Source of the DNA: Branchiostoma floridae
Taxonomy: Eukaryota; Chordata; Leptocardii; Amphioxiformes; Branchiostomatidae
NCBI RefSeq assembly: GCF_000003815.2
Contig: NC_049981.1
Coordinates: forward strand, 3,648,699-3,712,698
Direction of reading: 5' to 3'
DNA: 64,000 nt
Part shown: in pieces, positions 13,801 to 28,800 of the stretch
How positions within the stretch are numbered: position 1 is the stretch's first letter
Layout: each line of letters opens with the position of its first letter
Notes under the pieces: model-generated
The model's input: the letters and a program-made list of their open reading frames with translations, nothing else
What the model was told of the DNA's origin: nothing
Databases searched by the model: none
Made by a program: the position numbers and the translations under genes

Positions 13801-16800
13801 ATCTCCTTCATTTCCTATATCTTTGAATGCAATTCAAATTCTATTTTTATCTTGAAACTCGTCCCACTACTGCACTGATATGTCTTGAGTCGCCAGTTGT
13901 TTTGATATTAATAGATAGTCCACGTTGCCTTCGCACATTTATACACAAAACTAACAAAAATGTCGATGTACGGTACGCTTTTCGATGTTTCTTCGCTTCA
14001 TTTTCCAATGCTATCATAGGAAAATTAAAAATGATACATATTACTTACCTGTACAGGTGTGTCTGTCTCCGTCCAGTATAAACCCTTCACTGCAGGAACA
14101 GTTGTAGCTTCCTACATTGTTAGTGCAAGTCTGGCTACAGCCGCCGTTCTGTGTGAGGCACTCATCAATATCTGTAGATCAAAACACACAACATACAAGA
14201 CCAGCATATCAATACAGTGGAATTCAAAAATAGACTCAAAGTTCTCACTTGTATGTCACTTGTTCAATGTTAGTTTAAGAATTAGTTTGTGCGTTACTGA
14301 ATATCTAGATGTATCTCTTGACATTACACATGTGGCATGTAATACTTGTGGCGTGTATACTCCTTGTGGAAAAAGATTACCTGAAGTTGTAAATCGGCTT
14401 AGTGAAACCATAAAGAGACTTTTGGACTTTTGTGTTGTTCTTAAGAATGGTTTCTATTGTTTTAGTCCGCCTACATGTACATACATGTACAGAGAACTAA
14501 ATCAACAGTAAGCCCAAGTGACTGTTCATTCCTCACACCTCATGAGGTCCCAAAGGAAACATGGCAATTTGGAACCCCCATTACTATACTAAGGTACTCT
14601 TACAGTAGCATTACAGGCGGGCACCTTCTTCCTGAAAGTAATGTGGTGAAGTCAATGCTCTGCTGGTCAACCTAGAATGGGGACAGTCAACAACGCATGA
14701 CGCCTATGGGAGGGTGATAAGCGGGATTAATTAATAGAAGAAGGTAGGGGAGGATCACTAACACCTGCGGTGGCTAGGGCAATGGCATTAGGGAATTTAC
14801 ATTAAGCCTGAATATTTCACGGAGGTATATTAAATCTTTGACTCCTTACTTCCTTCTTGTTTATGATTTGTTTCATACCTTGACAGAAAAGATCCGGTTC
14901 TGTCCATGACCCGTCTGTCGTGCATTTTCTTGTTATGATGTCACCGGAAGTGACGTGATGTCCCGGGGAACATGGGTAGGTACAGTTCTCCCCCAGCAGA
15001 TAGGGACAGTCACACACGGGCCCGGTAGTGTTGGCTTGGGTCGGTGGGTCAACACACACTCCTGGAAATCCATCTGAAGGGAAACGGAAGACTAAATTCA
15101 TTAATTCTAAATTCATTAATGGTCTTTCATTAAGCTTTACACAGTGACTACTTAAAACATCACAAGGATCTTTGATTTAAACTGCATGTTCTAACACAAA
15201 TATTGGAATGACCCATGGTTTGAATCCTTGACAAAAACTTGATATCTACAATCGACAGTTTAAAATAAAAGCCTAGTTCAAGTTTCCTACAGAGTACACA
15301 AAATAAAAATAAATCGACATGTACGAAGATCTTTGAAACTATAAAACTAATAAAACCTCACCATGATATACTAATACAAACTGCCTTATGACACCATATG
15401 GGAATATATTATTAGTTACAATGTTTATATCAGTTGATGTTGTTGGTTAAAGACGCCATTTATTATTTTTTTCCTTTTCATTTCAAGACAACTGGGTAGC
15501 TCATTTCAGTAGAATAGGTTGATTTTCAAGACACCCTTACTTTATACAGAAGTATGTGACATTCAGTCGGAAGACAAAATTGCAAAACATTCAGCGGTAC
15601 AACAAAAAGAAATCCGGTGCGTTAAATCAAAATGCATGTCCATAATTCAAAGTCGTGGCCTTCCAAGGTTATAAATAACCAAAATTTGAAACGTCATCAA
15701 AGAAGTTTTTACCTTGACTACAGTTAAACATAAATTCCCCAGGTACACTCGAAATTCCGTAACCTATTTTGCTGAGTTCAGTAATGGGATGAGGATCTGT
15801 CCAGCTCATGAAGGGTTCCACCTCTCCAGCCCTGCCCACACCAACACTTCCGCCTTTCGACCAGCAGATCCAGAACCTTCGGAACTCTTCGCCCGATGTC
15901 ATGTCTACACATTCAGAAATATAATGTAAAAAATTCAAACACAAAAAACGACAAAAATACAAATTACTATTATAATATTGAAAAGGCTTTGGCAAACTAC
16001 GTTACCTGTTGAATAATAACTCGCAACGTTGTCTCGACCAGCGTCCCTTGTAGTCCTCACTATCTGAGACCGTCCAGATCTGAGCACAACACGATACCCG
16101 TCCTGATTCTCCGTCGTGTTGAGGTAGATAAGGCCGTACCCATTGTCGCTGGTGTTGACCTTGACCTCGAAGATGAAGGGCGATGAAACGAACTTGGGAA
16201 GGTCCCAGGTCAGAGTTCCACCCTCTACGTGCTTCGTGAGCGAACAGGTTTCTGAGTAGGGATACCGAATAAAAAGATGTATGGTAACCTTAAAGACAGC
16301 TTTCAAGCTTCAAAGGTGTCGGCAAATATGTTAGTACCTTCACTCCAGATAAACCATTAGACAAAGTACATATCAAATTAAGAATACCAACACATTGCAA
16401 TGTGGGTGTGTTATAATATATAATGATGAGCTCTGTATCTAATTGCACTAACCAAATGACATAACCAGCCATCAGTGACATGGCTGGTTATATTCTATGG
16501 AAAGACTAGTAACTTTTTTATGACTGTGCATCTAGCTGTGTTCAAGCGACTCCATAAAGTATCAGAATACAAATTATTTTTCTGAAACAAAAGGAAGTGC
16601 CCGATGAATGATGAAAGAGATAAAGAGTCGAATAATATTAAAGATGTTAGAAATGCCTAGGCGAATTCCATCCACATTGAAACCTACTGTTGCAGCCTGC
16701 AATCTCGACCCTCATCACCATCTTTCCATTCCAGGTCTGAGGCAGGAAACGCACATAGCGGGCATCAACTGGGTTCTCTAGTAGGTTGGTTACAGGGAAT

Positions 16801-19800
16801 GTTCTGTCGAAGTTGCCTGGAAAGACCTGGAAGGTAAACGTGTAAAGTTCTACCCTTCTGTATAGTACACTGGTAGTCTCAACCTTACCTTTCAACTCTA
16901 GATCTCCAGTATAATTCATTCTGACACCGTCAATAGCTATGGAACAGATTAGTACTTCAAAACCACTGTACTTAAAAGAATCAGAAAAAAATTGTTTAAA
17001 CTAGAATTTAAAACAAATATTTTACTGCCTAATATACCTTTTCTGAGCCATCACTGCCCGTGTATGTCATCCAACTGATCAGATCTTTGCTGTGTTGCAG
17101 TTTGTATGACGTCACCCATTCGTTGGCATAAGGCCGGCCCTGAATGATGGTGCCCCAGACACGCATTACCTCCTTTAAATCCACCTGAAAGGTTGATTTG
17201 TTTGTTTTTTCGTTATAAAATGCAAAATAAAACGTCATCATTGATCCCTGATTATGGAACAAAGGATTTTCTGAAACTTCGGCCAGGAAAGTATTGATGA
17301 ACGATCTTCAATAGGGAGATGATGTATATAACACGAGGGTTAAATTTATAAAGTACCTGCAGCCATTGTCCAACGGTATTAGACCAGGGTACCCAGCCGC
17401 CTCCTCTGTTTAACCGGCCATAGTGAGGTAAATAACCGTGATGTAAGACCGAAGATGCCGTGATGCTGCCGTCAGGTATGACACCAGATTCCATCCCAAG
17501 TGGGTGTGGACAAGCTGGGGCGACTGCAGCTAAAGAATTATGAAGATGCAATCTTTGGCAAAGGGAATGCTGTTTCGAATTTACAATAGTTCTCATCACA
17601 CTACTTGCAATATCATTTTGTAGTAGTCAAGTGACTCAACCGCTAGTCTCCTTCACCGGCGTCTCTGGGGGCCTTGGCGTAAGTATTTTTTTTGGAGGGG
17701 GGGGGTCCGTACAAGACCAAGCCGGAAGTACTGCAGAACGCTAACCGTCCCATCCTCCTCTACGGGCGCGCCAACTGGGAAGTCATGAAGCAGGACATGG
17801 AGACACTACAGCAGAGCTTCACAGACTCGGAACACATGTCAACAGAAGAACTGTGGCAGAAGTTCAAGTTGGCATTGAAAGTTAGCATGGCCAAACATAT
17901 CCCAACTAAGAAACCTAGACGAAAAGAATCCCTTCCCTGGATGACCTCAGGCATCCATCATCTCATCAGAAAGCGTGACAGACTCTACAGGAAGATGAAG
18001 AAAAGTGGCAGCCTGGACATGCGGAAGGAAGTCAAGAATCTGAACAGAGAGATCAGGAAACAGATGCGGCGCTCCTACTGGAGATACACCGAACACCTGT
18101 TCTCTCCCACCAGCTCAGAAGAGAGCTCCAGACCTAGTCTGAAAAGATTCTGGACCTACATGAAGCACCAGCGCTCCACCACCACTGGCGTACCTGCCCT
18201 AAAGTCAAATGGAAAGCTTGTCATTGACCCTAAACAAAAAGCCGAACTACTGAACAAACAGTTCTACACTGCGTTCAGCGAAGGAGCCACATACACAGCA
18301 TCAGAATTCAAGGACCGGTGCCCAATGCCTGACTCTCGTAATGACTTTCCCTCCATGGATAACATCACGATCAGTACCAAAGGCATTGAGAAGCTCCTGA
18401 CAAGACTGAACCCCATCAAAGCAGCAGGCCCAGATGGCATCACTCCACGCGTGCTGAAAGAGCTGGCCACAGAACTCTCCCCCATACTCACCACCATTTA
18501 TAAGTCGTCGCTACACACAGGCCAGGTACCCAAGGATTGGAAGGAAGCATTGGTGACTCCAGTGTTTAAAAAGGGAGAACACTACAAGGCATCCAACTAC
18601 CGTCCTATCTCCCTCACCAGCGTCCCTGCCAAAATCCTTGAGCATGTCCTTGTTAGTGCCATCAAGCATCACCTTGAATCGAACAACATCTTGTCCACTC
18701 AACAACACGGTTTCCGCAAGCACCACTCCTGCGAGACTCAGCTCCTCGAGTTTGTTGAGGAAGCCTCGTCAGCTATGGAGAGCGGTGTTGCAACTGACGT
18801 CATTATTATGGACTTTCAAAAAGCGTTCGATCGAGTGAATCACAGCCTCCTCGTACACAAGTTAGACCACTATGGGATCAGAGGGCGCACCAACAGCTGG
18901 ATAGCGAACTTTCTCAGTGATCGCAAGCAGGCTGTGGTGGTCAATGGTGCCCAGTCGAGCTACGTGGATGTGAGATCGGGCGTCCCACAAGGTACGGTGC
19001 TGGGACCGTGTCTTTTCCTCACCTACATCAACGACCTGCCGGAGAGGATCTCCTCCCCCTCTCGTCTATTCGCTGATGACACTGCCGTGTACCGGCTGAT
19101 CACTTGCCTTGAAGACTCCTCAAAGCTGCAAGAGGACCTCGGTAAGCTAGAAGACTGGGAGAGCGAGTGGGATATGGCCTTCCACCCAGACAAGTGCAGT
19201 CAACTGAACTTGACACGTGCCAGAAAGCCGCCCAATGCCCACACCAGTTATAAGCTCCATAACCACACCCTTGAACGAGTTCCATCCGCCAAGTACCTTG
19301 GAGTCACATTGCAAGCAGACCTATCCTGGGGCAAGCACATCGATAACACCTACTCTAAAGCCAATCGAACATTAGGATTCCTACGGCGCAACCTGAGGGT
19401 TTGTTCTAGCAAGACAAAGGAGCTGGCGTACAAAGCACTAGTCCGACCAGTTGTGGAGTACGCCAGCTCCGTTTGGGATCCTCACACCAACAGAGACATT
19501 AGCAAAATTGAAAAGATCCAACGCAGGGCAGCCCGTTTTGTCCTGAACAGGCACAGAAACACGTCCAGTGTTTCTGATATGCTGGAACAACTTCAGTGGC
19601 CTTCCCTTCAAGACCGACGCCGCACCAGCAGACTCGCCATGCTGTATAAAATCCTGAATGGTCTGGCACATGTGCGCTGCAAAACACTGAAGCCTCTACC
19701 TAGTAGCAACAGATGCCGAAGGGGTCACAGCCTACAGCTGCAACATATCCCCTGTCGCACCAACTACCGACTCAGCTCCTTCCTCCCCAGGACTGTTCGA

Positions 19801-22800
19801 GAATGGAACAACTTGTCCGAAGAAACTGTACAGTCCCCATCCCTGGCCCGTTTCATTCTAAAAGTATCCAGTGCCTCCTAGAGCATTAGTGGTGACCTCT
19901 GACCCCAACATGTCAATTATTGCCGAAGACTCGGCAGCTGGACATTACGGGAAGAAGAAGAAGAAGTACAAGCTTCCCGGTTATATTCCTTTCGCGAAAT
20001 CCCCCCCCCCCCAAAAAAATACGCCAAGGCCCCCAGAGACGCCGGTGAAGGAGGCTACTTAACTGCCCTTACACGCAAACGTCATAGTCATACGACTGGT
20101 TACATTCTATGGGAAGACTCATACATACATACATACATAATCATACTTGTTAACAAGTTGGAGCAGGGAAGACTGTTTACCTTTTATATGTTCAAAACTA
20201 ACTCTAGTCTTCGTTAAACAATCCAATGAATTCTCAAACTGCAATGAATCTTCGGGAAAAGAAATGTATTTGCCTGATGATGTGTCAGAAAATGTTACCT
20301 GCTGAATCTGTGCCCGTCGTTACGTCATGTAATATTTATCCTTGAATTGTTTTTCCATTCCACGAGGATTAAAAAAAAAGATTATTTTAAAAAATGTACA
20401 TAAATAAAGCTATTAGAAATACTCATTCGGTTTGAAACTCACTGGTATTACAGCCCGCGATCTCCACCCTCATAGCGATGCGATTATGCCAGGACTGGAT
20501 AACAAAACGCACATAACGGGCATCAACTGGGTTGTCCAGTAGGTTTGTGATAGGGAGGCTCATGTCGACGTTGCCTGGAAAGACCTAAAAGGTAAACAGA
20601 TAATCTTTATATGAGAATTTTTACAAAAGCAGTTAAAAGGAGTTAAAACAAATATTAGATAGTGCAATAGGAAAGAAAGGCAAGATAAAGTCAAGACTCA
20701 TATGCAAACAGTTAAGGTAAAAATTTATGCTTTATGTCACTTGGTTGTATATTTGTTTTATGTAGAAATAGAAAGAGAATAATTTCAATTCTTAGATACC
20801 ATTTCTGAGCCATTACTGCCGGCATATGTTGTCCAAGTAATCCGATCTGTACTGTACTGGAGTTTATATGACGTCACCCATTGTTGATTGAAAAGCCGAC
20901 CCTGAATAACGGTGCCCATGACCCGCTTCATTTCCCCTAAATCCACCTGAAAAGTAATCGTTGTTTATCGTTATATAATGCAGTCAGAGGTTAGAGGAGA
21001 TTGTTAAGCTAAATTTGGATCCAAATAAAGTCAAAGGAGCAGGTTTTCAGGCTTAAAGACACGCTATTTATGCTGAGCTTAGGCCTCATACAAACTTTGT
21101 TCTTAGATATTGTCAATGTAGAAAATGCGTGAAAATATTATGAACATGGCATGATTTTTCATTCGGCTCGAAAGGTGGTGTTGCAATAAGAAGTATAGTG
21201 CAGTCCAATCAGGTTCCCCTTATTAAAGGTAACTGAAAAGGTTACTGATAAGTGCATACAGAAAATAGTTACCTTTGCAACAAGCATGTAATGTGAATTA
21301 TTTAGTTTATGAATATTTATGCCTATACCTGCAACCATTGTCCAATGAAGTCGAGGTTGGCTGCCCAGGCGGTTCGTCCATTTACCCGCCCTTGGTACGG
21401 GTCGAGACCAGCACTTTGAGCACGACTATTAAGCAAGGACGATGATGCAATGATGTTGCCATCAGGTATGGCACCGGATTCCATTCCAAGAGGTTGAGGA
21501 CAGACTGGTGCGACTGCAGCTGAAGGATTAAGTATATGTATCCATTGGCTAATATAGTGCTCTTTCAACACAATAGCTTTAAGTACACTGTTTGACAATA
21601 CTTAATCTAAGTCTGTATCAGTCAAGAGACTTAAAGGAGTCATAAACTCCAGAAGAGAGTGCTATTTTCCGACGGATTTACTGCTGATAATATTGTGTAC
21701 GGGCAAACTTAGTTTCTACCTTCTACAGCAACTCTAGGTTTAGTTATTATATTCATAAATAACTGAATACGATGGTTCTTGGGAAAGAAATCCATTTTTC
21801 TAATGATGTTTCCGATAATGCTAGGTAGTGGACCTGTTTTAACCGTATGTGATGACATTTTTATCCTTGAATGTTTCCATTCCTCTTTGACAATGGAAAA
21901 TAATGGTTTTAAACATCAGAAAAAGCTATTAGAAATATACATCCAGGTCAAAACTTACTGGTGTTACAGCCAACAATCTCCGCCCTCATTGAGATGTGAT
22001 TATTCCAGGACTGAACCACAAAACGCACATAACGGGCATCAACCGGGTTGTCCAGTAGGTTCGTTACAGGGAGGCTCATGTCACTGTTCCCCGGAAAGAC
22101 CTACAAAGTATTCGTTAATTTTGATGAGTAAATTTCTGTTTTCTGTACGGTATATTCTATTCAGCTCTAATGTAGTTGACTAGCGCTCACCAGATAATCA
22201 TCTTACATTCTGTATGTCTACAGCACAAATCATGGATCATGAATCAAATCCGCTTGATATACAATATATAATGACAAATGCTTTATATGACTACGTGGTA
22301 CTTGCTTAATCGCATATTATGATTTTTGACATACCATATCTGAGCCATTGCTGCCAGCATATGTCGTCCAAGTAATCCGATCTGAACAGTACTGGAGTTT
22401 GTATGACGTCACCCACTGTTGGTTGAAAAGCCGACCCTGAATGATGGTGCCCATGACGCGCTTCATTTCTCCCAAATCCACCTGAAATTCATTTATGTTG
22501 TATAAAAATGAAAACAAGAGGCAAGAAGTAAAGCTTTATCTCTTGAAGAGTGTTTGTATACTAAAATTAGACCATATTGACGGATATTATTTTTGCTTCG
22601 CTCACTCGGTGGTTTAATTCGGTGGTTATAGCAGAGAACGAGGCGTTGTGACACCATATACACCTCGGTGCGGGTCATAAACCCTTGATTCTAGTCCGAT
22701 CAAAGTCCCTGATTAAGGTATCTGTGAATTTTTTATAACTTCATGCAAATAAAGCTTTTCAAGTTTGAGTTGTAAAAAAGCCTAAATCCATGTGATTCAC

Positions 22801-25800
22801 AAACCTAATGAGCGTATTAACAGACAATTGTCACATCTTCAACAGGGATACAATATACAGAACAGGATTGTTTATGAAGTCTGACTACCTGCAACCACTG
22901 TCCGATATAGTTGTGATTTGCTGTCCAGGCGTCTCTTCCGTTTAACCGCCCACGGTAAGCCTCCTGACCAGCACTACGGCCAACACTATTAATCAAGGAC
23001 GAGGATGCGGTGATGCTGCCATCAGGTATGGCACCGGATTCCATTCCAAGTGGTTGAGGACAGACTGGGGCGACTGCAGCTGAGGAATCAAACAGATGTA
23101 TCCATTAGCAATAAAGTGCTCTTTCCGAATGACAATAGTTTTGAATTAAGTCCACTTTCTGACAGGTCTTAATCTAAGTCTGTATTAGTGAAGCACCTTT
23201 TAATATCTCTTACGCACCAAATTTCCAATCATACGGCTGTTTATATTGTGCGAGGAAACTTAGTTTTTATTTTCTATAGCTTTCTGGGTTCCCTTACACG
23301 AATAGATCAATTTTTACAATAAAATGATTCTTGGGGGAAGTATTTGGTTAATGAGGTTTCCAAAAATGCTACGTAATGGATTTGTTTGTACCATATGTGA
23401 TAAAATCTTTCTCCTTAAATGCTTCCATTCCACATTTCCATTATGGAAAAGAATGGTTTAACAATTCACCTAATGCTATTAAAAATACACGTTTCAAACT
23501 TACTGGTGTTACAGCCAACAATTTCCACCCTCATGGAGATCTGATTATGCCATGACTGGACAACAAAACGCACATAACGGGCATCAACTGGGTTGTTCAG
23601 TAAGTTTGTTACAGGGAGACTCATGTAACTGTTGCCTGGAAAGACCTGAAAAGTAAACGTTTAATTTCGATGGGTGAATTTCTGTTTTCCTGTATGATAT
23701 ATTCTATTCAGCTCTAAATCTACTTCACTAGCGATGACTAGTTTAGTCTCCGTACATTCAGTTCGACCGTCTGTTTGTCTAAAGTGCAGATCACAACCCG
23801 CTCAGACAAATCAATGCTTGTGATAAAGTTGTACTTTGCTTCAACTAGACGTAAAAATACGCATTTCGCATATTTTGATTTTTGACATACCATATCTGAG
23901 CCATCGCTGTCGGCATATATCCAAGTAATCCGATCTGTACTGTATTGGAGTTTGTACGAAGTCACCCATTGGTACTCATGACTAAGACGACCCTGAATGA
24001 TGGTACCCATGACGAGCTTCATTTCTCCTAAATCCACCTGAAAGGCAAGTTGTGTAATAGTATGCAAAACAAGACGCAAAAAGATACTATCAGTATACTG
24101 CGATTAGGCCATATTGACCTGTATTATTTTTAATGCATAAATTTCCAAGTCAAAAAATATTATAACCACGAAATGATTTTCTGGTAAAAAAAAGTTGGTG
24201 TTGCGATAATGACTAGTATAGTATAATCAGGGTTCCTGATTAAGGTAACTGAGGAGTTTCCCAAACTATTGTGCAGGAAAATATTTCAAGATTGTGTTGT
24301 AAGAAATCTAAATTCCTGTAATTCACAAACCTAACGAACGCATTAACCGAAAAGTGTAACATCTTCAACAGGGATACAATGTACAGGACAAGAGTGTCTA
24401 GTAATTGAAGTCTGACTACCTGCAACCACTGTCCGATATAGTTGTGATGTGATGTCCAGGCGGCTCTTCCGTTTAACCGTCCCTTGTAGGGCTCGAGGCC
24501 AACACTACGACCAACACTATTAATCAAGGACGAAGGTGCAGTGATGCTGCCATCAGGTATGGCACCGGATTCCATCCCAAGAGGTTGAGGACAGGCAGGG
24601 AGGGGGACTGCCGCTGAGGGATCAAGTAGATGTAAACGTTAGCAAGTATTGTGCTATTCATTTATCATAGTTCTAAGTACATTTCTTAATAGCTATTCAT
24701 TTGATTATGCATAAATCGCGTAACTTAATCGCCCTTCCACACCACCGTAACAGTCACGCGGCTGGTTATACTGTTTTTTTTTGCTTTCTATAGCTGAGAA
24801 TCTAGCTCTGACGTCCGTTTAAAAACCGGTGGATTCTCAAACTACAGTGAATCTGGGGGAAAAAGAAAAATATGATGTTGCAATACCTTTGGCTACACTT
24901 GTATATGGCTCTCAATCGAATTCTGAGTTAGTCAAGCGCTACATACTAGCTTTTCAGTCACATGGCTATTCATACGGTACGGAAAGACTCAGTTTTTACC
25001 TTCTATAGCTGCGCATCTAGCTCTGATTTACAGTCTTCTCATATTTCAAAAAATGTTACACACTGAATCTTTTCTCATCCTTATGTAATATAATGTTAAT
25101 CCTTGAATGTTTCCTTGAATTCCACCTTGATCATAGAAAAGAGTAGTTCTAAAAGTCTTCCTAAAGATATTAGAAGTTGTCATCCGGATCGAAACTCACT
25201 GGTGTTACAGCCCACAATCTCCACCCTCATAGCGATGCGGTTATGCCAGGACTGAACCACGAAACGCACGTAACGGGCAACAACTGGGTTGTTCAGTAGG
25301 TTCGTAACAGGGAGGCTTACGTCGACGTTGCCTGGGAAGACCTGAAGGTAAACGAAAAGTTAAGATTAGGTTATTTTGTGTCATATTTTAGACTCAGCTC
25401 TAGATCTCCAATACTCTCAATGACCAACAGTATCCGAGACCAACAATATCAAATCAAAATCAAGGGTTTAAATTCGTTTTGAAATATAAAATCTATGCTC
25501 TATATGATCTCGTTGTATTTTATCAACTCTAGAAAAAATGAATATTTTCATATTTGAGATACCATTTCTGAGCCATTACTGCTGGCATATGTTGTCCAAG
25601 AAATCCGATCTGTACTGTACTGAAGCTTGTACGACGTCACCCACTCTTGGACATGATAAAGCCGACCCTGTATGATAGTGCCCATGACGCGCTGCATTTC
25701 CCCTAAATCCACCTGGAAGACAAAGGCTGTATCTCTATACGGAATAAGAAATAAGATGGAGAAAGAACAGTTCTAACTATATCTTGAGGACATACATTGC

Positions 25801-28800
25801 ATGATAAGATTAGCGCCACATTGGCGGATACTGATTTCGTTCTTAGACATTCTCAATGCAAAAAGAAATGTGGGGAATCTCAAGTCAAAATTTTATAATT
25901 ATAAAACCTGGAAAATATTTTCTTCGTCGTCATTTTGGACCGAAATGTTGCGGTAAGGAGTAATACAGTTATCGAACTTTGGGCAGGCAATTTTCTTCAA
26001 GGCTGCGTTGCAAGAAATATAAATTCTCGCGATTCATCCACCTTTTGAAGGCATTTTACGAAAATAGTCACTTTTATAATAAGGATCTAAACGTAAATAC
26101 CAGCAGGGTTAAGTTTATGAGGATGTCTGCCTACCTGTAGCCACTCCCCGATAACGTTATGGCTGGGTGACCAGGCTAATGGGTGGTATGCACCACCGGC
26201 GTTTAATCGCCCTCGGTAAGGCTCGAGACCAGCAGTACGACCATTATTAAGGAAGACCGAGGATGCAGTGATGCTGTCATCAGGTATGGCTCCAGATTCC
26301 ATCCCAAGTAGGTGTGGACAGGCAGGGACCAAGGCAGCTAAGAATTCAAGTAGATGAAACCACCATTACAAGTGTGTTGAGACAGGCTTTGAGAGGTTTC
26401 CAACTTAAAGTCCTGATAACTATACTTGTTTATAACTCTCAATTATTTTCTGTATTAGTCAAGCAACGTAACCGTCCTTACATACCACATTTCCAGTAAA
26501 ACGGTTTGCGGGAAGACTTGGATTTCCTTCTAAAGCTGTGCATCCAACTCAGGACATCCTTACACGACTCGATAAATTCTCAAAATGCAATGATTCTTGA
26601 GGAAAAAATGCATTTGCCTAATGATGGTTCAGAAAATGCTACCTGCTTGATCTGTTCCAATCCTTTTGTGACAAAAGGTCTGTCCTTGAAGGTTACAATG
26701 AATTTAAAAAAAATTCAAGAGCCCACCTGAAGCTTTTACAAAAAAATATCCATGTTGACACTTACTAGTGATAAATAATGCATACATTTTATGGCTCTTG
26801 GTAACAAACGTTGGCACATACGTAATGGCTTATGCATTTGCACACCGAATCCGTATGTGCGTTTTGACACACTTTTGAGAAATTTGGCGAGAGATTCGGT
26901 GGGCGTCACTCCACTGTAAGGGAAAGTCCCTTAAAAGGCTCAACATCGGGGACATATCGGGTATGGAACCTTGGACCTCTTGGTTCTGAGCCCATTAAGC
27001 CACAGAAACGACACTTACTAGTGTTGCAACCCACAATCTCCACCCTCATGGCAATGCGATCATTCCAGGACAGGACCACAAAGCGCACATAACGGGCATC
27101 AACTGGGCTGTCTAGTAGGTTCGTGACAGGGAGGCTCATGTCGACATTGCCTGGAAAGACCTGAAGGTAAAGGCATAATGAAGATTAGGGTATTTTAACT
27201 CTTTTGTGTTGTACATTTTACTCCGCACATTACGCTCGAGATCAACAATACATCAAAAGCATTGGATAGAATGGGCTTTGTCATATAAATCTAATGCTTA
27301 TTAGGTATCTGTATCTGTATGGTCAGTGTAACCGGCCTTTGGGGTAACGCACCAGCCTTTGTAAATGTATCTATGTAGCCTGTATAACCACCCTTAGGCG
27401 TAACACGGGTATCCTCTGCAATTCTAATGCTATTTAATGGGGATACTTGATGGCAACGAGTTCCGCTCTGCTTTAAAAAATTGAACATATCAATCCTAGG
27501 TGGATAACTCTGGTACCTGAAAGCATTGTCTATTTCTTGATCTTTTCTGAGCTTACATCGGTAGTACTTATAGTAGGAGCAGTATTTGGTACATCCACCA
27601 TCGTATTTGTCACCTTGTAGATAGTGCATATTCTAATAATTTTTGTTCTGTCATCACGTGACTTTTACTGTGCATCTGTTTTCTTTTTTGTGACAATATG
27701 TGACTTTGTTGTATTTTGTATATTGTTTTAGTCTTATTGTACATTGTATATTGTTTTGGTCTGGGAATTTAAAACAAGTAAAATATTTTGATATTTGAAA
27801 TACCATTTTTGAGCCATTACTACTGGCACATGTTGTCCAAGTAATCCGGTCTGCACTGTATTGGAGTTTGTATGACGTCACCCAATGGCGGTCCTGATGA
27901 TCAAGTCGACCCTGAATGATGGTGCCCATGACGCGCTTCATTTCCCCTAAATCCACCTGAAATGCAATTTCTGTTATAGAATGCAAAATAAGAGGCAAGA
28001 AGACCAGATCTAACTATATCTCTTCATGACACACTCTGTATTCTGAAATTTGGTGATAAGGCCACAGCAAGTAGATTTTATGGATGGCATCATGTGCAGA
28101 ATTCAAATATATACTGAGATAGGGTGAAAAAACAAGATTGGTAAAAAAGACAAGATGGCTAAATTTTGAAAATATGCAACATAGCCGTTGTAGCAAAAAT
28201 CACAACCAATAAGGCAGTCATTTCTTTATTCATTCTTTATGTGGTAGACTGGTGTTCTGGATCACTAAGATTCGCAAACCTGTCCATCGTATTGTATTAT
28301 AGCAATTGTTGTATTATTATAACATATGATTGTGTTAGTTACTTATGTTCGTTATTTATTGATTTCATTGATCATACATCTTGTGTAAGCATAGAGGAGG
28401 AGGGCACAGCATAAACTGTTAAGGTTTTCCTCTCCTCCTGCACGTGTTTTATGTTTTATTCTTTTCTGTATTTATTATCATTTTGTTGTGCAAATAAATA
28501 AACAGACAAACAAACAATTCAATAGAAATTCAATAAAGAACGCGCTTGCTGCGTTAATGAAGATGTCTGCCTACCTGCAACCATTGACCGACGAGGTTGT
28601 ACTTTGCTGTCCAGGCGCGTGTAGGCGCGACGTTTAACCGGCCGTAGCGAGGCTCGAGACCGTAACTAGAGGAACTTTCACGATGGAACGAAGATGCAGT
28701 GATGCTGCCATCAGGTATGGCACCAGATTCCATTCCAAGAAGATACGGACAGACGGGCGCGACTGCAGCTGAGAGTTCAAGTACAAAGAGATATTAGCAA

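Noticed and set aside
27291-27629. Minus-strand 112-codon ORF in the intron of F5/8C domain 3
   Set aside because: No domain recognised. It is absent from sister introns and more likely inserted repeat DNA.
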